A stretch of DNA of 34,807 bases from S012-113 sp039714715 (GTDB taxonomy: Bacteria; Bacteroidota; Bacteroidia; Cytophagales; Cyclobacteriaceae), in the NCBI GenBank assembly GCA_039714715.1, contig JBDLIU010000013.1, positions 1-34,807 on the forward strand, given 5' to 3'. Below, piece by piece: positions 23,938 through 33,000 of this stretch (the first letter of the stretch is position 1; every line of letters starts with the position of its first letter). The notes under the pieces are model-generated. The model did not search any database, was not told the origin of the DNA, and worked only from the letters and a program-made list of their open reading frames with translations. Position numbers and translations under genes: made by a program.

Positions 23938-24828
23938 TAACTCTAAAGTAGCTGACCCTGAAGTTACCTTGAGTTCATATTCACCTCCTGCTGCAACAGG
24001 CATATTGATAGCCTCATGCCCCAGGTTAAAACCATAGGCTACTGGATAGTCGAAACTCTCAAGTACTTTATCCAACTCTTCCTTCCAGGTGGTTCCAAAA
24101 GGAGTATCTCCTTCCTCAATATCAGAGAAGTCTCCAATTACTAGTCCTGCCAGGTTATCTAATTTCCCCGCTCTGAGAAGCTGATATAGCATCCTGTCTA
24201 CCCGGTAGGTCATTTCTCCTACCTCTTCCAGCATTAAAATTTTGTTGTCCGTATCTATCTCATTAGGCGTACCAATGGAATCAGCAACCAGAGCCAGGTT
24301 TCCACCCGTAATGATTCCTCTTGTCTGGCCATTTTTCCCTTCAGACTTTTTAGATGTTAGTTTAGAAGCACCTCCGAATAATAATTCTTTCAATGCATTA
24401 AGGGAATCTTGGGCGCCCTCCATATTAAAAGATACACCCATAGGACCATGAATACTAGCCATTCCCAGTGCTGACAATTTTAGCTGTATGGCTGTAATAT
24501 CACTAAACCCAACAATCCATTTCGGATTATCCAAAAGAGGAGTATAATTCACTCTTTCAAGGATTCTGGTTAATCCATAGCCACCTCTTCCGCAGATAAT
24601 TGCAGCAATTGACTTATCGTTGATTGCATTCTGAAGATCAGATAATCTTTCTTCATCGGTTCCTGAAAAATATCCGTTGTCGCCATACAAATTGCTACCC
24701 AATTCAACCTTTAGCCCCCATTCTTGTAATGCCTTAACAGCATTATCTAATGCATTAGGCTTTAACTTTCCGGCTGGAGCCACTATAGCCACCTTATCTC
24801 CTTCTTTAAGTAATCGTGGATAAATCAT
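23920..24828 (-). CDS. ldcA: LD-carboxypeptidase (peptidase family S66)
   Basis: This 302-residue cytoplasmic serine peptidase removes the terminal D-Ala from murein tetrapeptides during peptidoglycan recycling. The family Ser-Glu-His set is visible: Ser109 in GFSDITA, Glu201 in LMLEEVGE and His271 in NLGHE. The N-terminal KVAIVAPAG and the CGRGGYG motif are typical. No signal peptide is seen, matching the cytoplasmic recycling forms. It converges with chrA at its 3' end and lies downstream of the ompH terminator, so it is probably transcribed on its own. Confidence 0.93.
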   Translation of the reverse strand: MIYPRLLKEGDKVAIVAPAGKLKPNALDNAVKALQEWGLKVELGSNLYGDNGYFSGTDEERLSDLQNAINDKSIAAIICGRGGYGLTRILERVNYTPLLDNPKWIVGFSDITAIQLKLSALGMASIHGPMGVSFNMEGAQDSLNALKELLFGGASKLTSKKSEGKNGQTRGIITGGNLALVADSIGTPNEIDTDNKILMLEEVGEMTYRVDRMLYQLLRAGKLDNLAGLVIGDFSDIEEGDTPFGTTWKEELDKVLESFDYPVAYGFNLGHEAINMPVAAGGEYELKVTSGSATLELITNLD

Positions 24829-24860
24829 TCTTCCTGAATTAAGTTCTGATAATTATGATA

Positions 24861-24890
24861 CTAAGATAGATCAGACAAGTGCAATCCAAA
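24861..24890 (-). promoter_or_regulatory. Candidate ldcA promoter
   Basis: On the minus strand a TTTG (24890-24887) is followed after 18 bases by TATCTTAG (24868-24861), one mismatch from the Bacteroidota -7 consensus TAnnTTTG. This would start transcription about 25 bases before the ldcA ATG at 24828. It sits just past the ompH terminator, as expected for an independent gene. Confidence 0.4.
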
Positions 24891-24900
24891 CAGATAGCAC

Positions 24901-24930
24901 AAAAAAAGCTTCACCAATCGATGAAGCTTT
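24901..24930 (-). terminator. Rho-independent terminator after ompH
   Basis: A perfect 9-bp stem AAAGCTTCA (24905-24913) with TGAAGCTTT (24922-24930) and an 8-base loop. Read on the minus strand it is followed directly by a U-run (the seven A at 24901-24907, the last three of which also form the end of the stem). It lies 21 bases beyond the stop of the last ompH gene and ends the large envelope operon. Confidence 0.85.
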
Positions 24931-24951
24931 AAGTTAAATCTTTTTTATTCT

Positions 24952-25509
24952 TTAGTTTACAGGAGGTTCTATTCCCATTTTCTTCAGCACCATGTTCGAA
25001 ACATCATAGGCTGGATCAATGTAATACAATATCTCAAGTCCCGCCTGAGGTACTCCTACATTGAATATGTGAGTAAATCCATGCTCAGCTACAATAGCCT
25101 CAAGTGCTTCTCCTACTTTTTTATTAATAGGGCCCATAAGCTCTGCCTGCTTTGTTTCCATTCTTGATTGAGCAGATGAGCCAAAAGTTTGCATCTCTTC
25201 TTCCAAAGCCGCTATCTCACGTTCCAGTTGCTGACGATCTCCGATTGTCATGGATGCACCTTCAGCTTGATACCTGCCAACTTTTTGTTGGTATTGAGTT
25301 TGTTTTGCCTCACCTTGCTTCTGTAACTGAGCTTGCAGTGTACCTAAAGTAGATTGGATAGATTTTATCTCAGGCATTGCTGACAACACATATTCCATAT
25401 TAAGTGTACCTATTTTCTGAGGCTTTTGAGCCTGAGCCATACTACTTACTGTAATAATGGCCAGCGCCAGGGTCATTAAGAGTTTAGTTTTCATATTTAC
25501 GTTTTTCAT
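24952..25509 (-). CDS. OmpH/Skp-family periplasmic chaperone (second copy)
   Basis: A 185-residue OmpH/Skp family protein that should hold unfolded outer-membrane proteins in the periplasm. The N-terminus has a signal peptide (MKTKLLMTLALAIITVSSMAQA), best fitted by the ATG at 25494, although 25509 is also open. The mature part begins with KIGTLNMEYVLSAMPE and continues with a long charged coiled coil (about residues 50-125, with QKVGRYQ, REIAALEEEMQ) and a C-terminal beta-strand part (FTHIFNVG). It is the last gene before the strong terminator and is the paralogue of the neighbour at 25531. Confidence 0.9.
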   Translation of the reverse strand: MKNVNMKTKLLMTLALAIITVSSMAQAQKPQKIGTLNMEYVLSAMPEIKSIQSTLGTLQAQLQKQGEAKQTQYQQKVGRYQAEGASMTIGDRQQLEREIAALEEEMQTFGSSAQSRMETKQAELMGPINKKVGEALEAIVAEHGFTHIFNVGVPQAGLEILYYIDPAYDVSNMVLKKMGIEPPVN

Positions 25510-25530
25510 AATTCTATATTTTGCTTGCTT

Positions 25531-26091
25531 TTATTTAATTACATCATTGGGATCACCTAACTCCAATTCTTCTAATACAAAATCTGTATAATCATGAATC
25601 GGGTCTGTATAAATCATTACCAATTCACCAGATTTATCAAACACAATTTGCAGTCTGTGGTCGTGTGCAACTTTTTCAACAGCTTCATAAACCTTGTCTT
25701 GCACCGGTTTGATCAATTCCTTCTTTTTAAGAAAAAACAGGCCTTCAAAGCCAAACACCTTTTTCTGGTATTCTTTAAGTTGCTCCTCTTTTTTCTTAAT
25801 CGTGTTCATTCTTTCCTCTTTCATTTCAGGCGTTAACAGAACTTCTTCTGCCTGTAAGGCTGAATACATTGCATAAATATCCTTTTGCATGGTCTGAATT
25901 TCATCCTGCCAGGCTTGCGATAGCTTATCGATCTCAGCCTTGGCTTCTGTATATTCAGGCATTTTATTCAGGATAAAGTTTGTATTAACATAGCCGAACT
26001 TTTGCGCCTGTGCAGGTGTATACCACAAACATATTGCCAAAAATGCAAATGCCAGTTTTTTTAGATAAGATTGATTTATTTTTTCCCTCAT
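25531..26091 (-). CDS. OmpH/Skp-family periplasmic chaperone (first copy)
   Basis: This 186-residue Skp-like protein has a signal peptide (hydrophobic LAFAFLAICLW, then PAQAQ), the family opening KFGYVNTNFILNKMPE, and a Lys/Glu-rich coiled coil (about 55-120). Its C-terminus ends LELGDPNDVIK. It begins 5 bases after the bamA stop, which agrees with the usual bamA-skp link in which the chaperone delivers substrates to the BAM complex. It shares domain order but only moderate identity with the following copy. Confidence 0.92.
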   Translation of the reverse strand: MREKINQSYLKKLAFAFLAICLWYTPAQAQKFGYVNTNFILNKMPEYTEAKAEIDKLSQAWQDEIQTMQKDIYAMYSALQAEEVLLTPEMKEERMNTIKKKEEQLKEYQKKVFGFEGLFFLKKKELIKPVQDKVYEAVEKVAHDHRLQIVFDKSGELVMIYTDPIHDYTDFVLEELELGDPNDVIK

Positions 26092-26096
26092 AATTC

Positions 26097-28748
26097 TTAT
26101 CTGAGTTGTTGTCCAATTGTAAAGTGGAATTGCATTCCACTAGGTGCATCTGTGCTTGGTAAGGTATCAAATCCATATCCCCAATTCAGCCCTATAAGCC
26201 CAAAGGCAGGCATAAACAACCTTGCTCCCATTCCTGCAGATTTATAAACATCAAATGGATTGAACTGTTGGTAATTATCCCAATTATTACCTGCTTCGCC
26301 AAACAAGAACAGGTATATAGTTGCTGCCTGGCCGGTAGTAACCGGATACCTAAGCTCCATGGAATACTTAGAATAAATTATACCTCCTCTTAAACCACTA
26401 TAGGTGGTATTATATTGTTCATCAGGTTTTATTGAGAGGTTTTCATATCCTCTTAAACCTATAATATCTGTTCCTAGAATATAGTTCTGGCCTGCTAAAC
26501 CGTCACCACCTAACTGGAATCGTTCAAATGGCCCTACCTCTACACGTCCCGGAGAATAAGTATTCATGAAACCCAGGTGAGCATTAGTTGCCAAAACAAG
26601 CTTATCAACTAATGTTACATGATGCTTGAAATCAAACATATACTTGGTGTATTCAACCCATTTGAATTTTTCTTCTGCAGGAGCAGTAGCATAATCTATA
26701 TCTCTCCACTTAGAAAATGGAGGAGTAAAGCTAGTTGCTATAGATATCGATGATCCACTTGCAGGATACATAGGATTATCAATACTACTTCGAGCAAGTT
26801 GAATTGTTAATAAAGGTGTAGTAGCTGTACCACTTGTAAATCCAAGGGAGCTCCCACCATATGAGTAATCTTCAAGTTGGTACACTTTATAAGATAATGA
26901 TGTACTCAGTGTAAAGTAATTATCTGGCCATTTTAGTCTCTTACCAATGCCAACAGTTGCAGAATGCACCTTAAGTTTTCCTCCTGAAGAATAATATCCA
27001 ATATAACTTGGCATACTGGTATAATCTTGAATTGAACTATTTAAGCTAAAGGTGAAAGATGTTGGTTTTTTCCCTCCTAACCATGGTTCCGAGAACATAA
27101 GTGTATAACTCTGGAACTGTTTACCATTAGCTTGCGCTCTGACTGATAATTTCTGGCCATCACCTACAGGTAAAGGTCTCCATTTATCGAAATGTGGAAT
27201 GTTTCTTACTGAGAAGTTGTTAAATGTTAACCCCAGTGTTCCCACAAAGCCATAAAAACCACCCCATCCTCCGGAGAGTTCAATCTGATCACTTGGTTTC
27301 TCAACAAGACCATACTCAATATCAACGGTATTGTCTGCCGGATTAGGTACAGGATTTATTGAGATTTGCTCAGGATCGAAATAACCCATTTGAGCCAACT
27401 GTTGTTGATCACGAATTATATTAGATCTGCTAAATTTCTGCCCCGGCAATGTTCTGAGTTCCCTTCTTATTACATGCTCATTGGTACGATCATTACCTGT
27501 AATAATAACATTATTGATGGTTGCCTGAGCGCCTTCAAAAATCCTCATTTCTATATCAATAGAATCTCCAACAATTCCCACCTCAACAGGTCTGATGTTG
27601 AAGAAGAGATAACCGTCATCCATATACAATCCGGTAATATCTGTGCCCTGTGGGTTCATGGTAAGCCTGCTATTGAGGTCTTCCATATCGTATATATCCC
27701 CTGCTTTTATCCCTAGTATATTTGATAACTGATCATCAGAATACACATAATTACCACTCCATGCAATATTTCTGAAATAGTATTTTTTACCCTCCTCGAT
27801 CTTAACATCAAGGCTAATTGTACTCTCACCTGTTCTGTAAACCGAATCTGTAACTATTACTGCATCTCTGAATCCTTTTGAATTCATAAACTGGAGCAAT
27901 GACACCTTATCTTCTCTGAAATCAGAAGCAATGTATTTTGAGGTTTTAAAGAAATTCAGGTTTACATGTCTGGAGATGTAATCTGTAAACACCCCATTCG
28001 ACATATCCTTACTTTCGGTTAAGAATGACTTAACATTCAAATGGAACAGTCGGTAAAAAAGGTCACTAAATAATGAGAATCGAACACGCTCTTTTGTGTT
28101 CTTCATCTTTCTCTTAATTTTTTGTTCAGCAACCAGATCGGCACCAATAATATTGATGCGGTCAATTTTTACCTTCGCATTTTTCTTTACCTTAATATTT
28201 AATCTTACATGATTGCTCAGTATAGTATCTTCTACCTGTCTAATATCTATTTCACAATTCAGAAACCCTTTATCAATGAAATGTTGTTTGACTGTGTTTT
28301 CAGTATTTTTAAGAATTGCATCAGTAAGCACCTTACCCCGATACAGTGTAAGTGCTTCATTGAGATCAGATTTTTGTGTTCTGTTTATTCCGGAAAACTC
28401 AAATTTCGACATCCTGGGGCGCTCCTTAACCAAAAGGACCAGGTATATTTTACCCTCTTCAATTTTCTCCTGATATATCCCTGCATCAGCTACCAAACCA
28501 TGTTTCCATACCTTTTTGATAGCTCCGCTTAAAGATTCACCCGGAACCTTAATCCGGTCTCCAACCTTAAGGCCTGTAAGAGATATCAGTGCATTTCCGT
28601 CAAGGTATTTATTCCCCTCGATTTGAATCCCACCTATTTCATATTCATTTACAAGTCCATATTGAACTGCATTCGGGTCATCCTGTGAGTAACTTGTTAT
28701 CCCAAAAGATAGCATTACCAGAAGCGCTAATAAATATCTTTTTATCAT
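26097..28748 (-). CDS. bamA: Outer-membrane protein assembly factor BamA
   Basis: An 883-residue Omp85 protein, the core of the BAM complex. The start at 28748 gives a signal peptide (MIKRYLLALLVMLSFGITSYSQ) and has an AGGTAAGGA ribosome site just before the ATG; a frame start at 28784 would add 12 residues. After the signal come POTRA domains (about residues 25-440; for example EIGGIQIEGNKYLD, KVKIDRINIIGADLV, ATINNVIITGNDRTNEHVIRREL). The C-terminal beta-barrel begins at about 475 and contains the conserved LRGYE (VRGF-like) loop motif. The last residues are FHFTIGQQLR, so the terminal strand does not end in Phe. It lies 10 bases after uppS. Confidence 0.94.
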   Translation of the reverse strand: MIKRYLLALLVMLSFGITSYSQDDPNAVQYGLVNEYEIGGIQIEGNKYLDGNALISLTGLKVGDRIKVPGESLSGAIKKVWKHGLVADAGIYQEKIEEGKIYLVLLVKERPRMSKFEFSGINRTQKSDLNEALTLYRGKVLTDAILKNTENTVKQHFIDKGFLNCEIDIRQVEDTILSNHVRLNIKVKKNAKVKIDRINIIGADLVAEQKIKRKMKNTKERVRFSLFSDLFYRLFHLNVKSFLTESKDMSNGVFTDYISRHVNLNFFKTSKYIASDFREDKVSLLQFMNSKGFRDAVIVTDSVYRTGESTISLDVKIEEGKKYYFRNIAWSGNYVYSDDQLSNILGIKAGDIYDMEDLNSRLTMNPQGTDITGLYMDDGYLFFNIRPVEVGIVGDSIDIEMRIFEGAQATINNVIITGNDRTNEHVIRRELRTLPGQKFSRSNIIRDQQQLAQMGYFDPEQISINPVPNPADNTVDIEYGLVEKPSDQIELSGGWGGFYGFVGTLGLTFNNFSVRNIPHFDKWRPLPVGDGQKLSVRAQANGKQFQSYTLMFSEPWLGGKKPTSFTFSLNSSIQDYTSMPSYIGYYSSGGKLKVHSATVGIGKRLKWPDNYFTLSTSLSYKVYQLEDYSYGGSSLGFTSGTATTPLLTIQLARSSIDNPMYPASGSSISIATSFTPPFSKWRDIDYATAPAEEKFKWVEYTKYMFDFKHHVTLVDKLVLATNAHLGFMNTYSPGRVEVGPFERFQLGGDGLAGQNYILGTDIIGLRGYENLSIKPDEQYNTTYSGLRGGIIYSKYSMELRYPVTTGQAATIYLFLFGEAGNNWDNYQQFNPFDVYKSAGMGARLFMPAFGLIGLNWGYGFDTLPSTDAPSGMQFHFTIGQQLR

Positions 28749-28758
28749 TTCCTTACCT

Positions 28759-29490
28759 CTAATCTTGCACACTAATTTTACCAAATCTTCTTTCTCTTTT
28801 TTGAAACGCTTCCAAAGCTTCTATTAAATGTTTTTTCCTAAAATCGGGCCAGAGCACGTCAGTAAAATAGAGCTCTGTATAAGCTAATTGCCATAAAAGG
28901 AAGTTGCTTATTCTAAGTTCTCCGCTTGTTCTTATTAACAACTCGGGATTCGGAATATCCCTGGTTGTTAAGTACTTACTGAACACCTCTTCATCGATTT
29001 TATCAATTTGTTCCTCCCCTCTTTTTACTGCATCATTAAATTGCTTAACAGCATTCAGAATCTCCCATCTGCCGCTATAGTTTAATGCAAGTGATAATAT
29101 CAACCCGGTATTGCCAGATGTTCTTTCTATCGTGTCTTCAAGTTCATGAGCACATTTTACCGGCAAACCATCAATATCTCCTATTGCATTAAGTTTCACA
29201 TTATTGTCCATCAACGTTTTCAATTCTTTACGTAGTGATGAAACAAGCAATTCCATTAAGGCATCAACCTCTTCTTTTGGCCTTCCCCAGTTTTCAGTAG
29301 AAAACGCATACAATGTCAAATACTCAACCCCAATCTCGGCACATCCCTCGGTAATTTCTCTTACAGACTTAGTGCCTTTTTTATGACCAAAAACCCTGGC
29401 AGCCCCTCTTTTTTTTGCCCATCGACCATTGCCATCCATAATAACGGCAATATGCTTTGGTAAAGTATATGAACTGTCTATTTTTAACAT
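28759..29490 (-). CDS. uppS: Isoprenyl transferase / undecaprenyl diphosphate synthase
   Basis: UppS makes the C55 lipid carrier for cell-wall and O-antigen assembly by cis-condensation of IPP units. The 243-residue protein shows HIAVIMDGNGRWAKKRG with the catalytic Asp19, the AFSTENW loop, and the C-terminal RTSGELRISNFLLWQ and FTDVLWPDF motifs, all typical. Start and length fit the family. It lies directly upstream of bamA and downstream of the DUF6089 pair. Confidence 0.96.
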   Translation of the reverse strand: MLKIDSSYTLPKHIAVIMDGNGRWAKKRGAARVFGHKKGTKSVREITEGCAEIGVEYLTLYAFSTENWGRPKEEVDALMELLVSSLRKELKTLMDNNVKLNAIGDIDGLPVKCAHELEDTIERTSGNTGLILSLALNYSGRWEILNAVKQFNDAVKRGEEQIDKIDEEVFSKYLTTRDIPNPELLIRTSGELRISNFLLWQLAYTELYFTDVLWPDFRKKHLIEALEAFQKRERRFGKISVQD

Positions 29491-29562
29491 TTTCGGTCCT
29501 GCCTCAAATTAGTCTGCAAAAATATTCCAAATCATTTAAAAAACGGCAGAAAGGGATAGTTA

Positions 29563-30273
29563 TTATCTACGAAATCCTTGCTTTATTGGTAATGTGGGAC
29601 AAACAACTTTGTACACTATCTTACTGATGGTAATACCAATGTAATAGTAGTTGTCATTGTCGTATTTATTCCCATATTGATAGTTTTTATCAAAAACATC
29701 TCCCTCAGAGATATTATCCAAATAATCAAAAAACAGAATCCTGGCACCGTATTCAATTCCGATAGTCCATTTTTTCGTTGGTTGAAATTTAATGCCGAAT
29801 CCAATAGGCAGCGCAGCCTGAACACTACTATAGGTTGTAGATTTATCATTCTCACCTATCATACCAAAAATTCCAATACCGCCATGAAAATAGGGCGACC
29901 AGTTTACTGTCGCTCTCTTGCTTTTGTAATCTATAAAATAATATTCCAGACTGGCTGAAAACTCGGAAATAAAAGTATTAAACGAAGATGCCCTGGCTGA
30001 AGCAAATGCATCCAATGGCTTTGCGTCATTCGTTTTTAAAAAACCACCTGTATATGATACCCGAACACTCGAATGATTATTTATATTGTTCCTTAAAAAG
30101 ACCATCCCGGAGATACCGGTATTGGGCAAAATCCATGTTCTGGCTAAATCACCTGTATAATACATGGCTCCTAAAGAAAAACCATATTCTCTTTTTTGTG
30201 CCAGGGAACTATTGCTGACCAATAAAAAGAGAACCGCATGTATCCATAGTATGGAAAGAAAGCGTGGTTTCAT
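29563..30273 (-). CDS. DUF6089 family outer-membrane protein, PorG-like (copy nearest uppS)
   Basis: A 236-residue exported protein with signal peptide (LWIHAVLFLLVSNSSLAQ). The mature part is made of alternating beta-strands typical of a small outer-membrane barrel: EYGFSLGAMYYTGDL, VNWSPYFHGGIGIFG, LPIGFGIKFQPTKKWTIGIE and LFFDYLDNIS. This is the DUF6089 signature in Bacteroidota. In P. gingivalis the T9SS component PorG is, as I recall, next to uppS and bamA, so context supports a PorG-like role in the T9SS PorK/PorN complex. That is inference. The gene directly upstream is a longer paralogue. Confidence 0.8.
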   Translation of the reverse strand: MKPRFLSILWIHAVLFLLVSNSSLAQKREYGFSLGAMYYTGDLARTWILPNTGISGMVFLRNNINNHSSVRVSYTGGFLKTNDAKPLDAFASARASSFNTFISEFSASLEYYFIDYKSKRATVNWSPYFHGGIGIFGMIGENDKSTTYSSVQAALPIGFGIKFQPTKKWTIGIEYGARILFFDYLDNISEGDVFDKNYQYGNKYDNDNYYYIGITISKIVYKVVCPTLPIKQGFRR

Positions 30274-30286
30274 AAATTATTTTTTT

Positions 30287-31387
30287 CTACCTGAACTTTG
30301 CTCTTTTAAATCTACCCCCAATAATATAGGCAATACGAAGACTAGTAACATAATACATGTCATTAACGCCAGAACCACCCCTATTATTGCTATAATGCTC
30401 TCTTCCAAACCCACTAATGATTTCATACTGAACACCATCCATGCCTGTATAAATTTCTGTTCCCCATTCTGATATGTCTCTGGTATCTCCAGTAGCTGAT
30501 AAGGCATCCCTTGATTTATTTGACATTGCTCTTGCCAGGTCGGAATCAAGAACCCCTAGATCAACGTAATTCTTACTTACATCATCGATATAATCAGTAA
30601 AGAGTATCCTGAATGAAATATCAGCGGATACATCCAAAGCATCATTTAACCTGTAACGTATACCTATTCCAACAGGGATTGCGAATTGCCACAATTTGTA
30701 AGGTTCAAGACCATAATTAGCATCCGTTTCAGCCAGATTGGCAAATTGACCTTCAGTGCCTAATGGCTGTAACGCTACCCAATCACCAGCATTCTCAAAC
30801 GCATACCGGGCTCCGGGATCAGCGGGTAGAACATATTCATCCGGTACCCTGGCCTTAGGATTATGATGATAGAATGACCCTCCGATAAATGCATAAGGGG
30901 TCCACTCTACCCTGCTTAGATAGGTCCCACTATTTTTATATAAGTCAAAGATGGCAATAGCCGAAAACTCTAAAATATCATTTTTAAAATGTGCATTCCT
31001 CACATACCTGTACTTAGAATCTTCTCCAGCTGGATCTGCTACCTTAAAATCGTCACTTTGCAACCTTCCATAAGAAAGAGAGGCTTGTGCAGTATACCTT
31101 GGCCCAAACCTATAGCCATAGACGGCTGAAATTCCGGGTCGGGTAAAACCAAGCTTAGTACTCCCCCAGGTTGCCTTCGGGGCAATATCCCCCAGGTAAG
31201 TCATAGCATTGGCAGAGACACCAAAATAGCTGTATTGCTTTTGTTTCGTGAATGTGTTCTTCTTTCCACGAAATTTGGACATGGACTTGTTATTCTTTTT
31301 TATTTTTCTCCTACTTAATTGCGCATCCGCAGAAAAAGCCAGTAGCCCGGACAATCCTATAACTAAAAAGATTCTAAATATGCGCAT
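30287..31387 (-). CDS. DUF6089 family outer-membrane protein, PorG-like (longer paralogue)
   Basis: The start at 31387 (MRIFRIFLVIGLSGLLAFSADAQ) gives a signal peptide and a 366-residue protein. The opening after the signal is strongly basic (about residues 24-48, RRKIKKNNKS, FRGKKN). The beta-barrel strands repeat the pattern of the neighbour: YSYFGVSANAMTYLGDI, VEWTPYAFIGGSFYHH, FAIPVGIGIRYRLNDALDVSADI and FTDYIDDVSKNY, ending KRAKFR. Longer inserts in the middle (about 160-210) account for the extra 130 residues. It is separated from the shorter copy by 13 bases, so the two are very likely co-transcribed. Either or both could be the PorG of this organism. Confidence 0.8.
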   Translation of the reverse strand: MRIFRIFLVIGLSGLLAFSADAQLSRRKIKKNNKSMSKFRGKKNTFTKQKQYSYFGVSANAMTYLGDIAPKATWGSTKLGFTRPGISAVYGYRFGPRYTAQASLSYGRLQSDDFKVADPAGEDSKYRYVRNAHFKNDILEFSAIAIFDLYKNSGTYLSRVEWTPYAFIGGSFYHHNPKARVPDEYVLPADPGARYAFENAGDWVALQPLGTEGQFANLAETDANYGLEPYKLWQFAIPVGIGIRYRLNDALDVSADISFRILFTDYIDDVSKNYVDLGVLDSDLARAMSNKSRDALSATGDTRDISEWGTEIYTGMDGVQYEIISGFGREHYSNNRGGSGVNDMYYVTSLRIAYIIGGRFKRAKFR

Positions 31388-31452
31388 AATTAAATATGTG
31401 GGAACTCCTAATTGGAGCAAATGTAACTATAAGATGGAATAATTAAAATTTT

Positions 31453-32325
31453 TTAATTTCTGATATCCTGTCCCCAATATAATTTTTGCCTTAGTGTATC
31501 AAAAGGATGATAGCCTTCAAACTTCACAAGACATGCTGAAAACTTCTCTTTTCTAAGTGTTAATTCTGTAGAAGTTGGAATGGTAACTGATCTTGAATCT
31601 AAAGCAATAAGTACATTATCGCCCCTGGCATTAATTGTAAATGACATTGTACTCTGGTCATCAATTACCATTGGTCTTACATTGAGATTATGTGGACTAA
31701 TCGGAGTAATAATAAAATTGTTAGAATGTGGCATAACCAACGGACCTCCACAACTTAAAGAATATCCTGTTGATCCTGTAGGAGTTGATACTACCAGGCC
31801 ATCTGCCCAGTACGCATTTAAAAAAGCATCATCCACATAAGCATTCACTACAATCATTGAGGAAGTGTCTTTCTTAACAATTGAGAAATCATTTAATGCA
31901 AATGGAGTACCCTTAAAAAGGTTGTTATCATCATTTAACCTAAGCAACGCCCTTCTGTCAATAATATATTTCTTGTTTTTTATTTGATCGAGCGCATAGC
32001 TAATCTGGTCAAGACCAATTGTTGCCAGAAACCCCAGCCGTCCCATATTAATACCCACAATGGGCGTTTCCTTTTCTCCGATATGGGTCACTGCCTCCAG
32101 GATTGTGCCATCTCCTCCTAATGTAAACATGAAATCGATATCTCCCAGCTCACTGGGATTAGAGTAGGTTGGTCGATCTTTACAATTACCAATTTCACTT
32201 ATGAAGGGGTGGAATGATTCTGAAATGATAAAATCAATATCATGCTCCTTAAGTAAGGTAAACATCTTTTCTACCCCTTTTACAAGGTCATTCTCAAAAG
32301 GTTTACCATGAATTGCAATTCGCAT
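31453..32325 (-). CDS. nadK: NAD kinase
   Basis: NadK phosphorylates NAD to NADP. The 290-residue protein carries the hallmark FTLGGDGTILE with catalytic Asp72, GINMGRLGFLATI, and the C-terminal GLVVSTPTGSTGYSLSCGGP. The length and order are standard. It begins 9 bases after the CBS protein gene and precedes the DUF6089 pair, an arrangement I know from other Bacteroidota. Confidence 0.96.
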   Translation of the reverse strand: MRIAIHGKPFENDLVKGVEKMFTLLKEHDIDFIISESFHPFISEIGNCKDRPTYSNPSELGDIDFMFTLGGDGTILEAVTHIGEKETPIVGINMGRLGFLATIGLDQISYALDQIKNKKYIIDRRALLRLNDDNNLFKGTPFALNDFSIVKKDTSSMIVVNAYVDDAFLNAYWADGLVVSTPTGSTGYSLSCGGPLVMPHSNNFIITPISPHNLNVRPMVIDDQSTMSFTINARGDNVLIALDSRSVTIPTSTELTLRKEKFSACLVKFEGYHPFDTLRQKLYWGQDIRN

Positions 32326-32334
32326 TTGATTATG

Positions 32335-33000
32335 CTAAATATCCAAGTATTTAAGCAGGCCATCAATTCTGTCTCTATCAGTATCAGTGATTTCGGTCTC
32401 CTGGAATCTTGAAATTATTTTGTATTCAAATCTCTCAAAAGTGGCAACGATGCTACTTATATCCTGCTGATTTATCTTAAGTGTTACTTTGATCTTACTA
32501 TTATCAACCGGGTCCTGTTTTACAGAGCTGCTAAGTATTCTGGCATGGTTTTCTTCGACAAACCTGCTTAATTCTGACAGTGAATAATCACGACTATCCA
32601 TCGATAAAACCACAACGCTACCAGGGGCATGAACAGGTGTAGTTTGCGCAAATGCAGTGATTGTATCCTGAATAGTAATTACTCCTACAAATCTATCCTC
32701 ATCATTAACAACCCCCACTAATTCAACCTTATTATCTATTGCTGTTTTTAATATGTCGTAGAAATATTGATTTTCATGTACAAAACAGTGATCACATCTA
32801 ATGTCACAGTTACTGATAAGCCTGGTATCATCATTAGAATCTAATATCTGTTCTTCATTAATCAGACCCAGAAACTTGCCGTTCTTTACCACTGGCAATT
32901 CTTTTGTCCTGAATTCCTCCATCCACACAATAGCATAAGCTGCTGTATCCGTCACCTTCAACGGAGGTATCATTTGATTTATAAGTTCCTTAGCAATCAT
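32335..33000 (-). CDS. CBS domain protein with ACT-like C-terminus
   Basis: A 221-residue cytoplasmic protein. Residues about 5-125 are a pair of CBS domains (EFRTKELPVVKNGKFLGLINEEQ, ELVGVVNDEDRFVGVITIQD), and about 130-205 look like an ACT-type ligand-binding fold (GSVVVLSMDSRDYSLSELSRFV, KVTLKIN). Such proteins usually sense adenosine nucleotides or amino acids; the ligand is unknown. A CDIRCDHC Cys/His patch lies between the CBS halves. Its ATG shares one base with the stop of the hydrolase gene upstream (33000), and it is immediately before nadK. Confidence 0.85.
   Translation of the reverse strand: MIAKELINQMIPPLKVTDTAAYAIVWMEEFRTKELPVVKNGKFLGLINEEQILDSNDDTRLISNCDIRCDHCFVHENQYFYDILKTAIDNKVELVGVVNDEDRFVGVITIQDTITAFAQTTPVHAPGSVVVLSMDSRDYSLSELSRFVEENHARILSSSVKQDPVDNSKIKVTLKINQQDISSIVATFERFEYKIISRFQETEITDTDRDRIDGLLKYLDI

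Noticed and set aside
30277..30549. 90-residue minus-strand frame with a hydrophobic segment
   Set aside because: It lies in another frame inside the longer DUF6089 gene, and the hydrophobic stretch is a frame-shifted reading of barrel strands.
31441..31458. AT-only inverted repeat AATTAAAA-TT-TTTTAATT at the end of nadK
   Set aside because: The stem is only A and T with a two-base loop and overlaps the stop codon; it is unlikely to terminate transcription and can arise by chance in AT-rich DNA.
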